Positions 12,604-22,699 of a stretch of DNA of 64,000 nucleotides are shown piece by piece. Positions within the stretch are counted from its first letter, which is position 1; each line of letters begins with the position of its first letter. The position numbers and the translations under genes were made by a program. The notes under the pieces were generated by a model. It was not told the origin of the DNA and did no database searches. It saw nothing but the letters and a program-made list of their open reading frames with translations. This stretch comes from Ahaetulla prasina (taxonomy: Eukaryota; Chordata; Lepidosauria; Squamata; Colubridae). The stretch covers positions 164,443,252-164,507,251 of the forward strand of contig NC_080540.1 of the NCBI RefSeq assembly GCF_028640845.1, in the 5' to 3' direction.

Positions 12604-12690
12604 AAATAGAATAGAATAGAATGTTATTGGCCAAGTGTGATTGGGCACACAAGGAATTTGTCTTGGTGCATAAACTCTCAGTGTATGTAC
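12604..12690 (-). mobile_element. Snake CR1-L3 LINE 3' end, minus strand, short
   Basis: It begins on + with (AATAG)n and then TTATTGGCCAAGTGTGATTG, the reverse complement of the common tail CACTTGGCCAATAA. It is cut after the CTCAGTGTATGTAC block. Confidence 0.8.
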
Positions 12691-13395
12691 AGGCAGCAGA
12701 AACCACCCTACTTGCATTATGAAACATTGTTTATGAAAACTGCTGTGAGAAAAGTGAAATACCCTTTTTCAAAAATAGAGGTCTATCTGAGGCTATTATC
12801 ATTATGTGTCAGTTCTGGGGAAAGGATAGAAAGAGGTGTGTCCAATTACAATGTTCCTCATTTTATCATCCTGATTTTGAAGTGACAGGATGATTAAAAG
12901 GGTGAAATGGAAGATGTGATCTTTTGATCTTGAAGCAGTACGTGGAAACGGAGAATTACTTGTTCTCTTACATGTTATCTACTGTCTGAGATCTGTGACT
13001 CCAAAATTGCCCAAAACAAAACTCTTTGGGATGATGGAAGCATAAGTCCTACCACATCATTACTCGTCTCCCTTATCTCTAAAATCACTTCAAACACAAC
13101 AAATAAAATGAATAATTAATGATTGAGTAAAAACAAGATGCTCTCTGAAGACAGATGAATATTTCACAAGAGAAAAATGTCATGATTTTTCACTTTACGT
13201 CTCCACATGCAACTAAGCAAATCTGCCTCTTTCTGTGAAAGCAAGTTCATCCTTAAAAACCGTAATTCTGATTATTTAGTCAATGTAAGCCAAAATGAGT
13301 CAAACTCAACAGGCCCCAAAAATTATTCCAAAGAAATGCTTGACTTGTAAGGAAAGAGGGTTCTTTCCACACCCCAGACACACTTTGTCAAATAC
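12691..13395. other. Intergenic DNA, nothing recognised
   Basis: No gene or clear repeat was seen in this 0.7-kb stretch. Confidence 0.5.
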
Positions 13396-13403
13396 ATCCA
13401 GTT

Positions 13404-13599
13404 CAGTGGTGAAATCCAATTTTTTTTACTACCGGTTCTGTGGGCTTGGTGGGCATGGCAAGGGAAGGATACTGCAAAATCTCCATTCCCACTCCACTCT
13501 GGGGCCAGCCAGAGGTGGTATTTGTGGTTCTCCGAACTACTCGAAATTTCCACTACCGGTTCTCCAGAACCTGTCAGAACCTGCTGGATTTCACCCCTG
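13404..13599. mobile_element. hAT-like non-autonomous element, 196 bp
   Basis: Its ends are CAGTGGTGAAATCC and GGATTTCACCCCTG, which are inverted repeats. It is flanked by a perfect 8-bp duplication, ATCCAGTT (13396-13403 and 13600-13607). An 8-bp duplication with CAG...CTG ends is the hallmark of hAT transposons. It carries no transposase. Confidence 0.88.
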
Positions 13600-13975
13600 A
13601 TCCAGTTGGGTTTACCCTCTCTAAAAGGACTAAGTCACTCACCACATCTCCTTGTTGCTTTGGTTATAGCAGAAATAAATCCAGTTGTGTTCTTATTATT
13701 AGTCAAACAAACGACACTTGAATTAGGTTTCTTTTCTCGTGCTTCCTCTACTGAAATTTCTAGAAGACCTCACTCAGGAGGTCACTCCAGAGCATGAAAG
13801 GGTGTGTGTGCATTACAGGAGGCTCAGCCAATCTCATTGTACACATGTTGTCCTCTGACAATAAAGGTTTGAATTGAATTGAATTGAATTAGAATAAATT
13901 GTAGCTAATTGCCCTGTTTGATTCAATATGCTTTATTTTCTTCCTTTAATCAACTAGCTCTTTGACCCAATACAA

Positions 13976-14078
13976 CAGGGTTTCCCAACCATGGCAACTT
14001 TAAGATGTGTGGATTTCAACTCCCAGGATTCTCTAGCTAGTTCACACATCTTAAAATTGCCAAGGTTGGGAAACCCTG
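13976..14078. mobile_element. Short inverted-repeat DNA element (about 103 bp)
   Basis: The ends CAGGGTTTCCCAACC and GGTTGGGAAACCCTG are inverted repeats. An internal TTAAGATGTGTGGATTTCAA block is typical of this family, and related copies lie at 14517 and 51961. Flanks do not show an obvious 8-bp duplication here. Confidence 0.75.
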
Positions 14079-14113
14079 TAGACATGTTGTACTCTGACAA
14101 TAAAGGTTTGAAT

Positions 14114-14412
14114 CAGGGGTGAAATCCAGCAGGTTCTGACAGGTTCTGGAGAACCTGGAGTGGAAATTTTGAGTAGTTTGGAGAATCCGCAAATACCACC
14201 TCTGGCTGGCCCCAGAGTGGGGAGGGAATGGAGATTTTGCAATATCCTTCCCCCAGAAATGGGGTGGGAATGGTGATTTTGCAATATCCTTCCCCCAGGA
14301 GTAGGGAGGGAATGGAGATTTTGCAGTATCCTTCCCCTGCCATGCCCACCAAGCCACGCCCACCAAGCCACGCCCACAGAACCGGTAGAAAAAAATTTGG
14401 ATTTCACCACTG
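14114..14412. mobile_element. hAT-like non-autonomous element, 299 bp
   Basis: The ends CAGGGGTGAAATCC and GGATTTCACCACTG are flanked by a perfect 8-bp duplication, GTTTGAAT (14106-14113 and 14413-14420). Inside are two related GGGGTGGGAATGG / GTAGGGAGGGAATGG blocks ending in TTTTGCAATATCC or similar, a small internal tandem repeat. It sits in the second copy of the 239-bp duplication. Confidence 0.9.
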
Positions 14413-14516
14413 GTTTGAATTGAATTGAATTAGGATAAATTGTGGCTAACTGCCCTGTTTGACTCAATATGATTTATTTTCTTCCTTTAATCAACTAGCT
14501 CTTTGACCTAATACAA

Positions 14517-14621
14517 CAGGGTTTCCCAGCCATGGCAACTTTAAGATGTGCGGGATTTTCAACTCCCTGGATTCTCTAGCTTGTTCACACATCTTAAAAT
14601 TGCCAAGGTTGGGAAACCCTG
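14517..14621. mobile_element. Short inverted-repeat DNA element, second copy
   Basis: Same element as 13976-14078, with ends CAGGGTTTCCCAGCC and GGTTGGGAAACCCTG. It arose with the tandem duplication and not by a separate insertion. Confidence 0.72.
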
Positions 14622-14724
14622 CAGTAGAAGGCACAGAGGAAAAAGAGCAAGTAGAGAAGCCTCCCAAAAAATCTGAGCTAAGAAGTTATCTTCAATTGTG
14701 TGCATGTATACGTGTGTGTATTTA

Positions 14725-15310
14725 TAACTGTCTGGTTTACTTCTGCAACCCAACAAGACAGACACAGACTTCAGAGGATAATTAGAACTGCAGAAAAAAC
14801 AATTGCTATCAACCTGCGTTCTATTGAGGACCTGTATACTGCACGAGTCAAAAAGAGGGCTGTGAAAATATTTATAGACCCCTCGCATCCTGGACATAAA
14901 CTGTTTCAACTCCTACCCTCAAAACGACGCTACAGAGCACTGCACACCACAACAACTAGACACAAGAACAATTTTTTCGTGAATGCCAACACTCTGCTAA
15001 ACAAATAATTCCCTCAACACTGTCAAACTATTTACTAAATCTGCATTACTATTAATCTTCTCATAGTTCCCATCACCCATCTCCTTCCACTTATGACTGT
15101 ATGACTGTAACTTTGTTGCTTGCATCCTTACGATTGATATTGATATTGTTTCCTGATTGCTTATTTGTACCCTGTGACTATCATTAAGCGTTGTACCTTA
15201 TGATTCTTGATGAATGTATCTTTTCTTTTATGTACACTGAGAGCATATGCACCAAGACAAATTCTTTGTGTGTCCAATCACACTTGGCCAATAAATAATT
15301 CTCTTCTATT
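14725..15310 (+). mobile_element. Snake CR1-L3 LINE 3' end
   Basis: It contains the C-terminal part of the LINE ORF2 and the 3' UTR, ending in CACTTGGCCAATAAATAATT and TCTATTCT. The decoded C-terminus reads RHRLQRIIRTAEK, then DPSHPGHKLFQLLPSKRRYR, a pattern common at the end of LINE ORF2 proteins. It ends at a stop at 15006-15008. Confidence 0.85.
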
Positions 15311-16110
15311 CTATTTTCCTCCTGAGGGTCAACTACCATGATCATTAAAAAAAAATCAATAAAATATTTATCTGCCACTAACAGGCTAGAAATGTGCTTT
15401 TCCTACATCTGGTCCTCTTTTTTTAAAAAAAGGGAAGACAGTGGTACTTCCTGATGGTAAAAGACATCCTAGCCTAGAACTAGAAAGGGGCCATTGCATT
15501 CTATTAAATTAAATTCTAAACAATAAATCAATAAACCCCAAAAATCAGTGAAGAATCTGGGCATTTCCAAAGAAAAGATCTGCTTCTCACTTCACATTTT
15601 AAAACTTGAAATAGAACCGCAGCTTGAAATTTCCACTGCCAGTTAGTAAAAACACACAGCCCAGCTTCCAGTTGCATGGGTTTCCTGCTGCCCTCTAAGA
15701 GTGTTGATGGATTGGGGCTCTGATGAACAAAGGTAGCCATTGAGCTCTTTGTATGTTTCACAGAACTTAGTACAACTAAGCTAAAGAACTGCAGATGCTG
15801 GCTTTGCATTGAAAGAATAGATACAGGAAATATAAACATCCAGTTTGATTATGAAAACAATCACAGCTTTCCTTCGCATTATATCTTTGAAAAAAGGACA
15901 GGAAAACAACTGCAAATTTAGAGAACAGAATTGCATTTGCACGGACACCACACACTCAAATATATACAGACATAGACACCCATACACCCCACACAACAAT
16001 AGAAAATAACTTTGTAGCTGATTGGGCATTATAGCCCACCTAATGAGAAACAATCTCAAGGAAAAAGAAAAAAAAGTTGGATTTGAACCTAGATACTTTA
16101 TCAACAGATT
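15311..16110. other. Intergenic DNA, nothing recognised
   Basis: About 0.8 kb with only short frames on both strands and no recognised domain or repeat. Confidence 0.5.
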
Positions 16111-16116
16111 AACAGT

Positions 16117-16256
16117 AACAGAGTTGGAAGGGGCCTTGGAGGTCATCTAGTCCAACCCCCTGCTCACGCAGGAGACCTGGTACTAGGGATTTGAATCGCC
16201 AAACTGCCAACCTTTCTGACTGACAAGCTCAGTGTCTTAGCCACTGAGCCACCTAG
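16117..16256 (-). mobile_element. tRNA-derived SINE with CR1 tail, minus strand
   Basis: Read on the minus strand, it starts with a tRNA-like head (GGTGGCTCAGTGGCTAAGAC, an A-box region), has a B-box-like GGCGATTCAAATCCC and ends in the CR1 3' end GGGGTTGGACTAGATGACC ... TTCCAACTCTG. A tRNA head joined to a LINE tail is a standard SINE design, since the tail recruits the partner LINE's enzyme. Confidence 0.82.
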
Positions 16257-16288
16257 TTTGATAGATTTGATATGCTATATCCCTAAGA

Positions 16289-16425
16289 CAGTGGTGGGAT
16301 TCAAATAATTTAGCAACCGGTTCTCTGCCCTAATGATTTCTTCCAACAACCAGTTTGCCAAACTACTCAGAAAATTAACAACTGGTTCTCCTGAAGTTGT
16401 GCGAACTGACTGAATCCCACCACTG
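16289..16425. mobile_element. hAT-like non-autonomous element, 137 bp
   Basis: The ends CAGTGGTGGGATTC and GAATCCCACCACTG are flanked by a perfect 8-bp duplication, CCCTAAGA (16281-16288 and 16426-16433). It is exactly the same length as the copy at 54699-54835. Confidence 0.9.
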
Positions 16426-16433
16426 CCCTAAGA

Positions 16434-16819
16434 GTGTTCGAAAACTGCAGGGCAGAATTCAGGTTGGGGGATATCGCTTGTGTATTTTTCAGCAAGAGCT
16501 TGGTATGAGAATTTGACACTTAGATTGTTCTGTACCATGATTTCCCTCCGCCTCCCCGCCCAGCTCAGAATCTTTCAAAATTCCTCAATCTCAGCAAAAT
16601 CATTTAAAATTTGGGTAGATGCTTCCCTGCTGCTTTTGTTAAATAGTTGGAAGTGGGAAAACTGCACTGTCACAAACTATATTCAGATCAGTCTCCACCC
16701 AGTCCTATACTAACCCATTACTGCAGGTGGGCATATACAGTAACTTGTAAGCACGGAGGCTTCTTTCCAGAAACCAACCATTTAAAGAGTTGGGAAGCCA
16801 AGTCATTCTTTAAAATAGT
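16434..16819. other. Intergenic DNA, nothing recognised
   Basis: No gene or repeat was recognised in this 0.4-kb stretch. Confidence 0.45.
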
Positions 16820-17114
16820 CATATATTAATCTTCTCATCATTCCCATCAGCCATCTCCTTCCACTTATGACTGTAACTTTGTGGCTTGTATCCTTACGAT
16901 TGATACTGATATTGATTGTTTCCTGATTGCTTATTTATAGCCTATGACTATCATGAAGTGTTGTATCATTAAGTGTAAAATTTGTACCCTATGACTATCA
17001 TTAAGTGTTGCAAGTGTTGTACTTTAATGAAGGTATCTTTTCTTTTATGTACACTGAGAGCGTATGCACCAAGACAAATTCCTTGTGTGTCCAATCACAC
17101 TTGGCCAATAAAGA
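16820..17114 (+). mobile_element. Snake CR1-L3 LINE 3' UTR
   Basis: It starts in the TATTAATCTTCTCATC block, passes the TCCACTTATGACTGTAAC block and ends in CACTTGGCCAATAAAG. A short internal duplication is visible: CCTATGACTATCAT occurs at about 16940 and again at about 16988. The microsatellite at 17115 follows directly. Confidence 0.85.
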
Positions 17115-17192
17115 ATTCTATTCTATTCTATTCTATTCTATTCTATTCTATTCTATTCTATTCTATTCTATTCTATTCTATTCTATTCTATA
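17115..17192 (+). repeat. (ATTCT)n microsatellite at the end of a LINE
   Basis: About 15 units of ATTCT start at the LINE terminus GGCCAATAAAGAATTCTATT, with no sequence in between. Confidence 0.92.
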
Positions 17193-18640
17193 TTCTTTAC
17201 ATATAAGGGTGTTGAAGCTGTCCCTGACCTCATGCTTTTTCATTTTTACACCCCAGAGCTGAAAAGTATGACATGCCAAGAGGAAGAGAAAGTAGCGGGG
17301 TGGGGAGGAGAGGGGGACTGATTTACAGTAAGGTGATAATTCATCGGCATGTACTTCCCTTCCTTCTTTGGACCCCGTTCTGTGATTGCCAGCTACTGCC
17401 TAGCGTGACTGTGCCATTAACAGCAGTGAGCATATAGCAGCCCTTCATGGAGTATTATTGGTGGTAGGTATTTTTAAAGAAGAAAAACCACTGCCTCAGA
17501 AATTCATTTTTGAGATTCTCAAACAGTGATGCCCTTCAAAAGTACAAAAGCCGACCCACAGCAGATAGCAGTTGCATTGACTTCTCCCCTTCAGTTTGAG
17601 ACAAAAATATTTCCACACCTTGCATATAAAAGCAAATAAACAGACCAGAATTACAAGGAGAACTTACCACATTCCACCCCTTGGTACACCTGGGTCTTAA
17701 GAGCTGCTTGGGACAGAGGGATCTGCCTGGACAGGTGGAGGAACAGCCTTAAGACTTGTTTCCTAGTTCAAAGGAGCAGTAACCAAGTTGAGCAGAGACT
17801 TCCTCCAGTTCTCAGTTCTGCTGGTGCATGCATCTTTCCTTATCTTCTATGGGCGAAGAAGAAAGCAGAGAGGTCACACAGAGGGACAGCCCTGTCCTTG
17901 AACCAGCTCCACGGAGGGAACTAAGAGCTGAACAGAGAACAAGAAAGAGTTGGTGATGGGAGGAAGTTTAACAGATGAAGCTTTTCATGGCCAAGGGAGA
18001 AGCGTGACTTAACACAGCCCCATACTATCTCTCTTCCCCAATCTGTGGTCCTGTGGTTTAGCAATGCTGGTGGGAATATGCATATCTGGAGGACATCAAG
18101 AAAGCTCTTTGCTAACTATCAGCTCATGATCACACGGGGCTACCCGGTTTGTTTTTTTAAAAGGCAGGCAACAGACTGGCAAAATTCTAGGTTGTGAAAA
18201 GCTTTGCCTGTTGAATAGCAGTCTGCCACTGGCAATTGTTGAGGATAATCCATCAAATCCACCTCTTGGTTTATAATGCAAAAGCTTCCTATTCTTCCTA
18301 GAAATGTCATCAAATCTTCCCACAGCTATACAGTTACATTTAGTATATCAACTTTCCTTCCCCCAGAAAATTCATCTGCATGGTTCAAAAGAACTAAACA
18401 ATTTTAGAAAATGAGAAAGCAGTGGGTGGGTAGAGCTATATTTGTGGCAATTACCATGACAAGAAACAATACTTTTTTACCATCTGATTATGAAAAAAAA
18501 ACCTCAACCCGTGTTTCCTAAAAACTGCCCAAACTTAGCCACTTTGACCATCTCAATTGTGCCCATGTACAATTTCCTCTTTTTTATTTCATCTTCATTA
18601 TAGTCTTTGAGGGGGGGATTGATCTCAAGACCTAAAATGG
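17193..18640. other. Intergenic DNA, nothing recognised
   Basis: About 1.4 kb of apparently unique sequence. No coding domain or exon-like segment with splice signals was recognised on either strand. Confidence 0.5.
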
Positions 18641-19365
18641 ACACCTAACATCAAAAACATCATCAAATCAGCACAACAAAGAATGTTCTTTCTGCACCAA
18701 CTCAGAAAACGTAAACTGCCCAAGGAGCTGCTGATTCAGTTCTACAGAGGAATTATTGAGTCTGTCATCTGCACCTCTGTAACTGTCTGGTTTGGTTCTG
18801 CAACCCAACAAGATAGACACAGACTTCAGAGGATAATTAGAACTGCAGAAAAAAACAATGGCTACCAACCTGCCTTCCATTGAGGACCTGTCTACTGCAG
18901 GAGTCAAAAAGAGGGCTGTGAAAATATTTACAGACCCCTCGCATCCTGGACATAAACTGTTTCAACTCCTACCTCAAAATGACATTATAGAACACTGCAC
19001 ACCAGAACAACTAAACACAAGAACAGTTTCTTCCTGAATGCCATCACTCTGCTAAACAAATAATTCCCTCAACACTGTCAAACTATTCATATTAGGCTTC
19101 ATTACTATTGCTATTGGTCTTCTCATCGTTCCTATCAACCCTCCTCCGCCTTATGACTGTATGACTGTAACTTGTTGCTGTATCTTTACGATTTATATTG
19201 ACTGTATCCTAGTATGATTCAATTGCTTATTTGTACTCTATGACTATCATTAAGTGTTGTACCTTATGATTCTTGACGAATGTATCTTGTCTTTTTATGT
19301 ACACTGAGAGCATATGCACCAAAGACAAATTCCTTGTGTGTCCAATCACACATGGCCAATAAAGA
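18641..19365 (+). mobile_element. Snake CR1-L3 LINE 3' end with ORF2 remnant
   Basis: The longest L3 piece here. It decodes to ORF2 C-terminal sequence such as RKRKLPKELLIQFYRGIIES and ATQQDRHRLQRIIRTAEK, then shifts frame near 18880 and continues with the DPSHPGHKLFQLLP region in another frame. It ends with CACATGGCCAATAAAG. The frame break shows it is inactive. Confidence 0.85.
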
Positions 19366-19412
19366 TTTATAATCTAATATCCAAAACACCCTTAATTGTA
19401 TCAATATGGAAG

Positions 19413-19663
19413 TTTGTTTTTTTATCAGAGCAACCTGGTCTACCCAAATATGGGTCACAAGAGATAAATAGCTTGAAATAGATCTATACTAGTCTCCCTT
19501 TATTTCTTTGTCGGTAAATAAAAATTTAACACAAAAAAATAGTTTGTCGCAAGAGCAACTGCCTGTGAAGGCTCCTGGATTGGGGCTGAAAGGCAAAAGG
19601 AGAAGCAGTATTGCTCCGTCCCATATTTGGGTAGACCAGGTTGCCCTGATTAAAAAAAAAAAG
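19413..19663. repeat. Inverted repeat element with arms of about 38 bp
   Basis: The left arm has ATCAGAGCAACCTGGTCTAC plus CCAAATATGGG (about 19425-19452). The right arm has CCCATATTTGGGTAGACCAG plus GTTGCCCTGAT (about 19620-19650), the reverse complement with few changes. Between them lies a piece matching the 3' part of the SINE at 19703-19871 (TAGCTTGAAATAGATCTATA). It may be a non-autonomous DNA transposon that took up a SINE piece. Confidence 0.65.
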
Positions 19664-19702
19664 AACATTTAATCTCTCCCCTGACTATAGCTGACAAAGT
19701 GA

Positions 19703-19871
19703 GGAGAGCCTGTGGCTTAGAGGTTAATACATCTACCTAATATGTAAGTAGCCAGGGTTTGAACCCCATAAGGGTATGGCCAGCTGACTGGAGCTAATTA
19801 GCTTGAAATAGATCTATACTAGTCTGCCTTTGTTTCTTCATTGGTAAATATAAATTTAACACAATATGGAA
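19703..19871 (+). mobile_element. tRNA-derived SINE
   Basis: A tRNA-like head GCCTGTGGCTTAGAGGTTAA (A box) and CCAGGGTTTGAACCCC (B box) are followed by an AT-rich tail TAAATTTAACACAA. The internal Pol III promoter spacing is as in a tRNA. Its 3' part is repeated at 19468-19534. Confidence 0.75.
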
Positions 19872-20019
19872 GATATTGCTTAAAAAATACATAAAGGGTA
19901 TCACTATTCAGGTCTGCCTTAATGCCACACAATGGGCTTATATTCAGAAGCATGCTTATTTTTATTAATTAATTTGTTAGCTTTATCTATTTATCTTTAG
20001 GAGATCAAGGTGGGTATGT

Positions 20020-20225
20020 AGCCAGTTTGGTCTAGTGGTTAAGGCACCAGGCTAGAAAGCAGGAGATCATGAGTTAAAGTCCTGCCTTAGCTATGCAAGC
20101 CAGTTGGGTGACCTTGGGCCAATCATTCTCTCTCAGTCCAACCCACTTCACAGGATTGTTGTTGTGGGGGAAATAGGAGACAAAGGTGTGTTTGGTATGT
20201 TCGCCACATTGAACTATTTGTAAAA
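20020..20225 (+). mobile_element. tRNA-derived SINE, squamate type
   Basis: It starts with GCCAGTTTGGTCTAGTGGTT (A-box-like) and has a decayed B box in GATCATGAGTTAAAGTCCTG. It continues with GTGACCTTGGGCCAATCA and CTCTCTCAGTCCAACCCAC, blocks shared with 31201-31500 and 55561-55790. Confidence 0.75.
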
Positions 20226-20364
20226 ATAATAACGGCAGGATATTAATAAATAAAATAAAAATTTCTTTAACAACAAAGTAGGCTGAACTGAGTGACTGGT
20301 TCAAAATTTTACAGTAAGCTGAGGTAAAGCAAACCTGTCTCTTTCCTGGTGTTGTTTTAACAGT

Positions 20365-20990
20365 TTTTTTTAAAAATAAATAAATCATTTTTATTAAAAG
20401 AAAATTTTGCAAAGATTTTAAAAAGTACAGAGTCATAGAAAGATGAAGAAGAAATTTTAAAAGGACAAAGATTCTAAAGGGTAAAAGAAAATGTGAAGAA
20501 TAACAAAAAAAGAAAAGAAAAGAAAGAAAAAGATATCTAAAGAAGTGACTTCGGATCTTCTTTGCTGCAGTTACAAACATAGCAATGGCCATTTCCACCT
20601 ACCTATATTGCATATCAGAGTTCTCTTCTTCCCATAAACAAACCTCTTAAATCAATAAATCCTGAAATCTGCAGGTCATTTTTATCCATCTCCAGCCAAA
20701 AAAAAAAAAAAAGTCTGTAGTTTTATAAAAGCAGTTCTTCCCTCCTTAATCCAACAAGACCACTGAGCCCTTTCTGCAAACTCAGCCATTTTCACAATCC
20801 ATGCCTCCATTATTGGTGTTTCTGTAGTCTTCCGTCTTTGTGCATACAACAGCTTCACTGCAGTCACCACATATATAAATCAATCACCCATGAGATTTTT
20901 CTAGCTGAGTGTCGGTAAGAGAAAAGTTCTGGTTTCATCAGAATGTTAATTTTTTAAATTCTATGTATTGTGGAATATATATTGGCGTCC
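20365..20990 (-). mobile_element. L1 LINE 3' end, minus strand
   Basis: On the minus strand 20870-20690 decodes to LYAQRRKTTETPIMEAWIVK and then KMAEFAERAQ. This resembles the L1 ORF2 C-terminus, where a W..K..E.AE pattern is usual. A 3' UTR follows and ends near 20370 in an A-rich tail. The 5' part is missing. Confidence 0.6.
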
Positions 20991-21546
20991 GGTTATTTTT
21001 TTATTATTATTATTATTTTTTGCTTTTTCACAAAAGTCCATGATTTTAACATTCTGACTGCCACACCAGACTTGTTCTCTGGTGTGTGAAATTGGAGTTA
21101 CCATGAGGAAAATAAATAAAGTTTCAGCCTATGAAGTGCATCTAAGAAGTGTCTCACGGGATTCAGGGAGAAAAAGGATGAGAAAGAACAGAATTGAAAA
21201 ATGAGTTTTCGAAAGGGCAAAAGCATGCCTTGTTTCACAATGAATATAACGAAGTCAGGTATTTGTTTCCCTGATTCGATCAGCTTTCCCCACCACGGCA
21301 TCCTTCAAAGGTTTTGGAGCACGGCTCCCATAATCCCCAGCTAGCTGATTCAAAATTATGCTGAGTCTTTGCCCAGAACACTTAAAAGACACCAGTAAGG
21401 GAAAGGTGTGAATATACTGATTAATTACATCATTGTGTACAGATAAAATCAAGAATTAGATCTGTGTCCCAAAGTAAAACAAGCAACAAGCATCAGACTT
21501 GCAGACAATCTCATTTGAAGCAATAAATGTTGCTTCATGTGACTAC
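20991..21546. other. Intergenic DNA, nothing recognised
   Basis: It contains a short TTA/TTATT tract near 21000-21020. No gene was seen. Confidence 0.45.
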
Positions 21547-21554
21547 AGCCAGAC

Positions 21555-21946
21555 CAGGGGTGAAATGCTCCCGGTTCAGACCGGATCGGCTGATCCGGTA
21601 GCAATGGTGGCGAGTGGTTCGGAGAACCGATAGCAAAAATCCCTGCCCCCCCCCATGCCCAGCTGAGCCACATGATCGTCAGAGGCTTTTTTTTTTTACT
21701 TTTAAAACCTTTTTTTTAACAACTTCTTTGGCTGAAGAGGTTGTAAAAAAATGCTTTTAAAGGGTTAAAACAAGGCTCTGACGATCCCAGCTGAGGTGCC
21801 TGATCATCAGAGGCTTTTTTTTAACTTTTAAAAGCATTTTTTAAAAGCTTTTTTAGCTGAAGCCTGCTAGGCAAAAAATGGGGGGGGGGTTATGAAGAGA
21901 GAGAGAGAGAGGGAGCGAGGGAGGGAGAAGGAGAGAGAGAAAGAAA

Positions 21947-21998
<52 letters not shown>

Positions 21999-22275
21999 GA
22001 AAGAAAGAAAGGGGGGAAGGAGGGAGGAAAAAGGAGAGAAAGGAAGGACTACAAACCTGGCACTAGATGCAGCTTCAGAGGATAATCCAGGGCTGGAAGG
22101 GACCTGGAGGTCATCTAGTCCAGCCCTGCTCCAGTAGGAACTTGTTAGTGAGTTTCAGTCTTTTGATCCCCCAGTCACATAGCCACCCCCATCCAGTCAC
22201 ATGACCCCCACCAAGCCACACCCACCAAGCCACACCCACAAAACCGGTAGGAAAGAAATTTAGATTTCACCATTA
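21555..22275. mobile_element. Long hAT-like element with embedded simple repeat
   Basis: The start CAGGGGTGAAATGCTCC and the end AGATTTCACCATTA are flanked by a perfect 8-bp duplication, AGCCAGAC (21547-21554 and 22276-22283). Inside are a GA/GAAA tract (about 21893-22040) and a CR1-like tail fragment (about 22083-22140). The tract and fragment lengthen it to 721 bp, against 365 bp for the related copy at 56668. Confidence 0.87.
21893..22040 (+). repeat. GA / GAAA-rich simple repeat
   Basis: Runs of GAGA, then about 15 units of GAAA, then GGAA-rich sequence. Frames through it encode only Lys, Glu and Arg runs and are not genes. Confidence 0.9.
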
Positions 22276-22699
22276 AGCCAGACTAACAAACTTGCCTGTC
22301 ATGGACTTGCTGTCAGTTGGGAGAAGGACCACAGTCAAATTCCTAAACTCATCCCCAGCATATTCGGGTAATGTTTGCAGGGGGGCGAGGGAGGGGAGAA
22401 ACGCTTGAGGGAGACGCTTGCCTGAAAATCAAGAGCCCTTCAACAAACTGGGGAGGGAGATAACACTGACTGGGTGAAGAAAGCTAAAATGTTGAGGCCG
22501 ATGGGCAGAAGATATCTATTCAGAGGTGGGCTGCTGCCAGTTTAGACCGGTTGGGAAGAACTGGTAGTTCTGACCAGTGGCTTGGCTCGCCCACCTGCCC
22601 TGGCGCTATCCCATCCTATATAATCACCATGTGTTTGATGCCGCATGTGCTCACATTTTCGGTTCTGGGCGAACCGGTTGTTATAGTATTTGTTATAGG

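Larger units (their letters stand above)
13843..14621. repeat. Tandem duplication (period about 239 bp), second copy interrupted
   Basis: Copy 1 starts with ACATGTTGTCCTCTGACAAT at 13843. Copy 2 starts with ACATGTTGTACTCTGACAAT at 14082. Both continue through GGTTTGAATTGAATTGAATT, a shared AT-rich block and a short inverted-repeat element ending in GGGAAACCCTG. Copy 2 carries a 299-bp hAT insertion plus its 8-bp duplication, which explains its extra length. Confidence 0.85.

Noticed and set aside
14037..14467. Frames with repeated KISIP / KDIAKSPFPP units
   Set aside because: They are the internal repeat of a hAT element read in three frames.
19703..19780. Possible tRNA gene
   Set aside because: It has A and B box-like sequence but no complete cloverleaf and a SINE tail follows.
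21892..22137. Frame rich in Arg, Glu and Lys
   Set aside because: It is the GA/GAAA simple repeat inside a hAT element.
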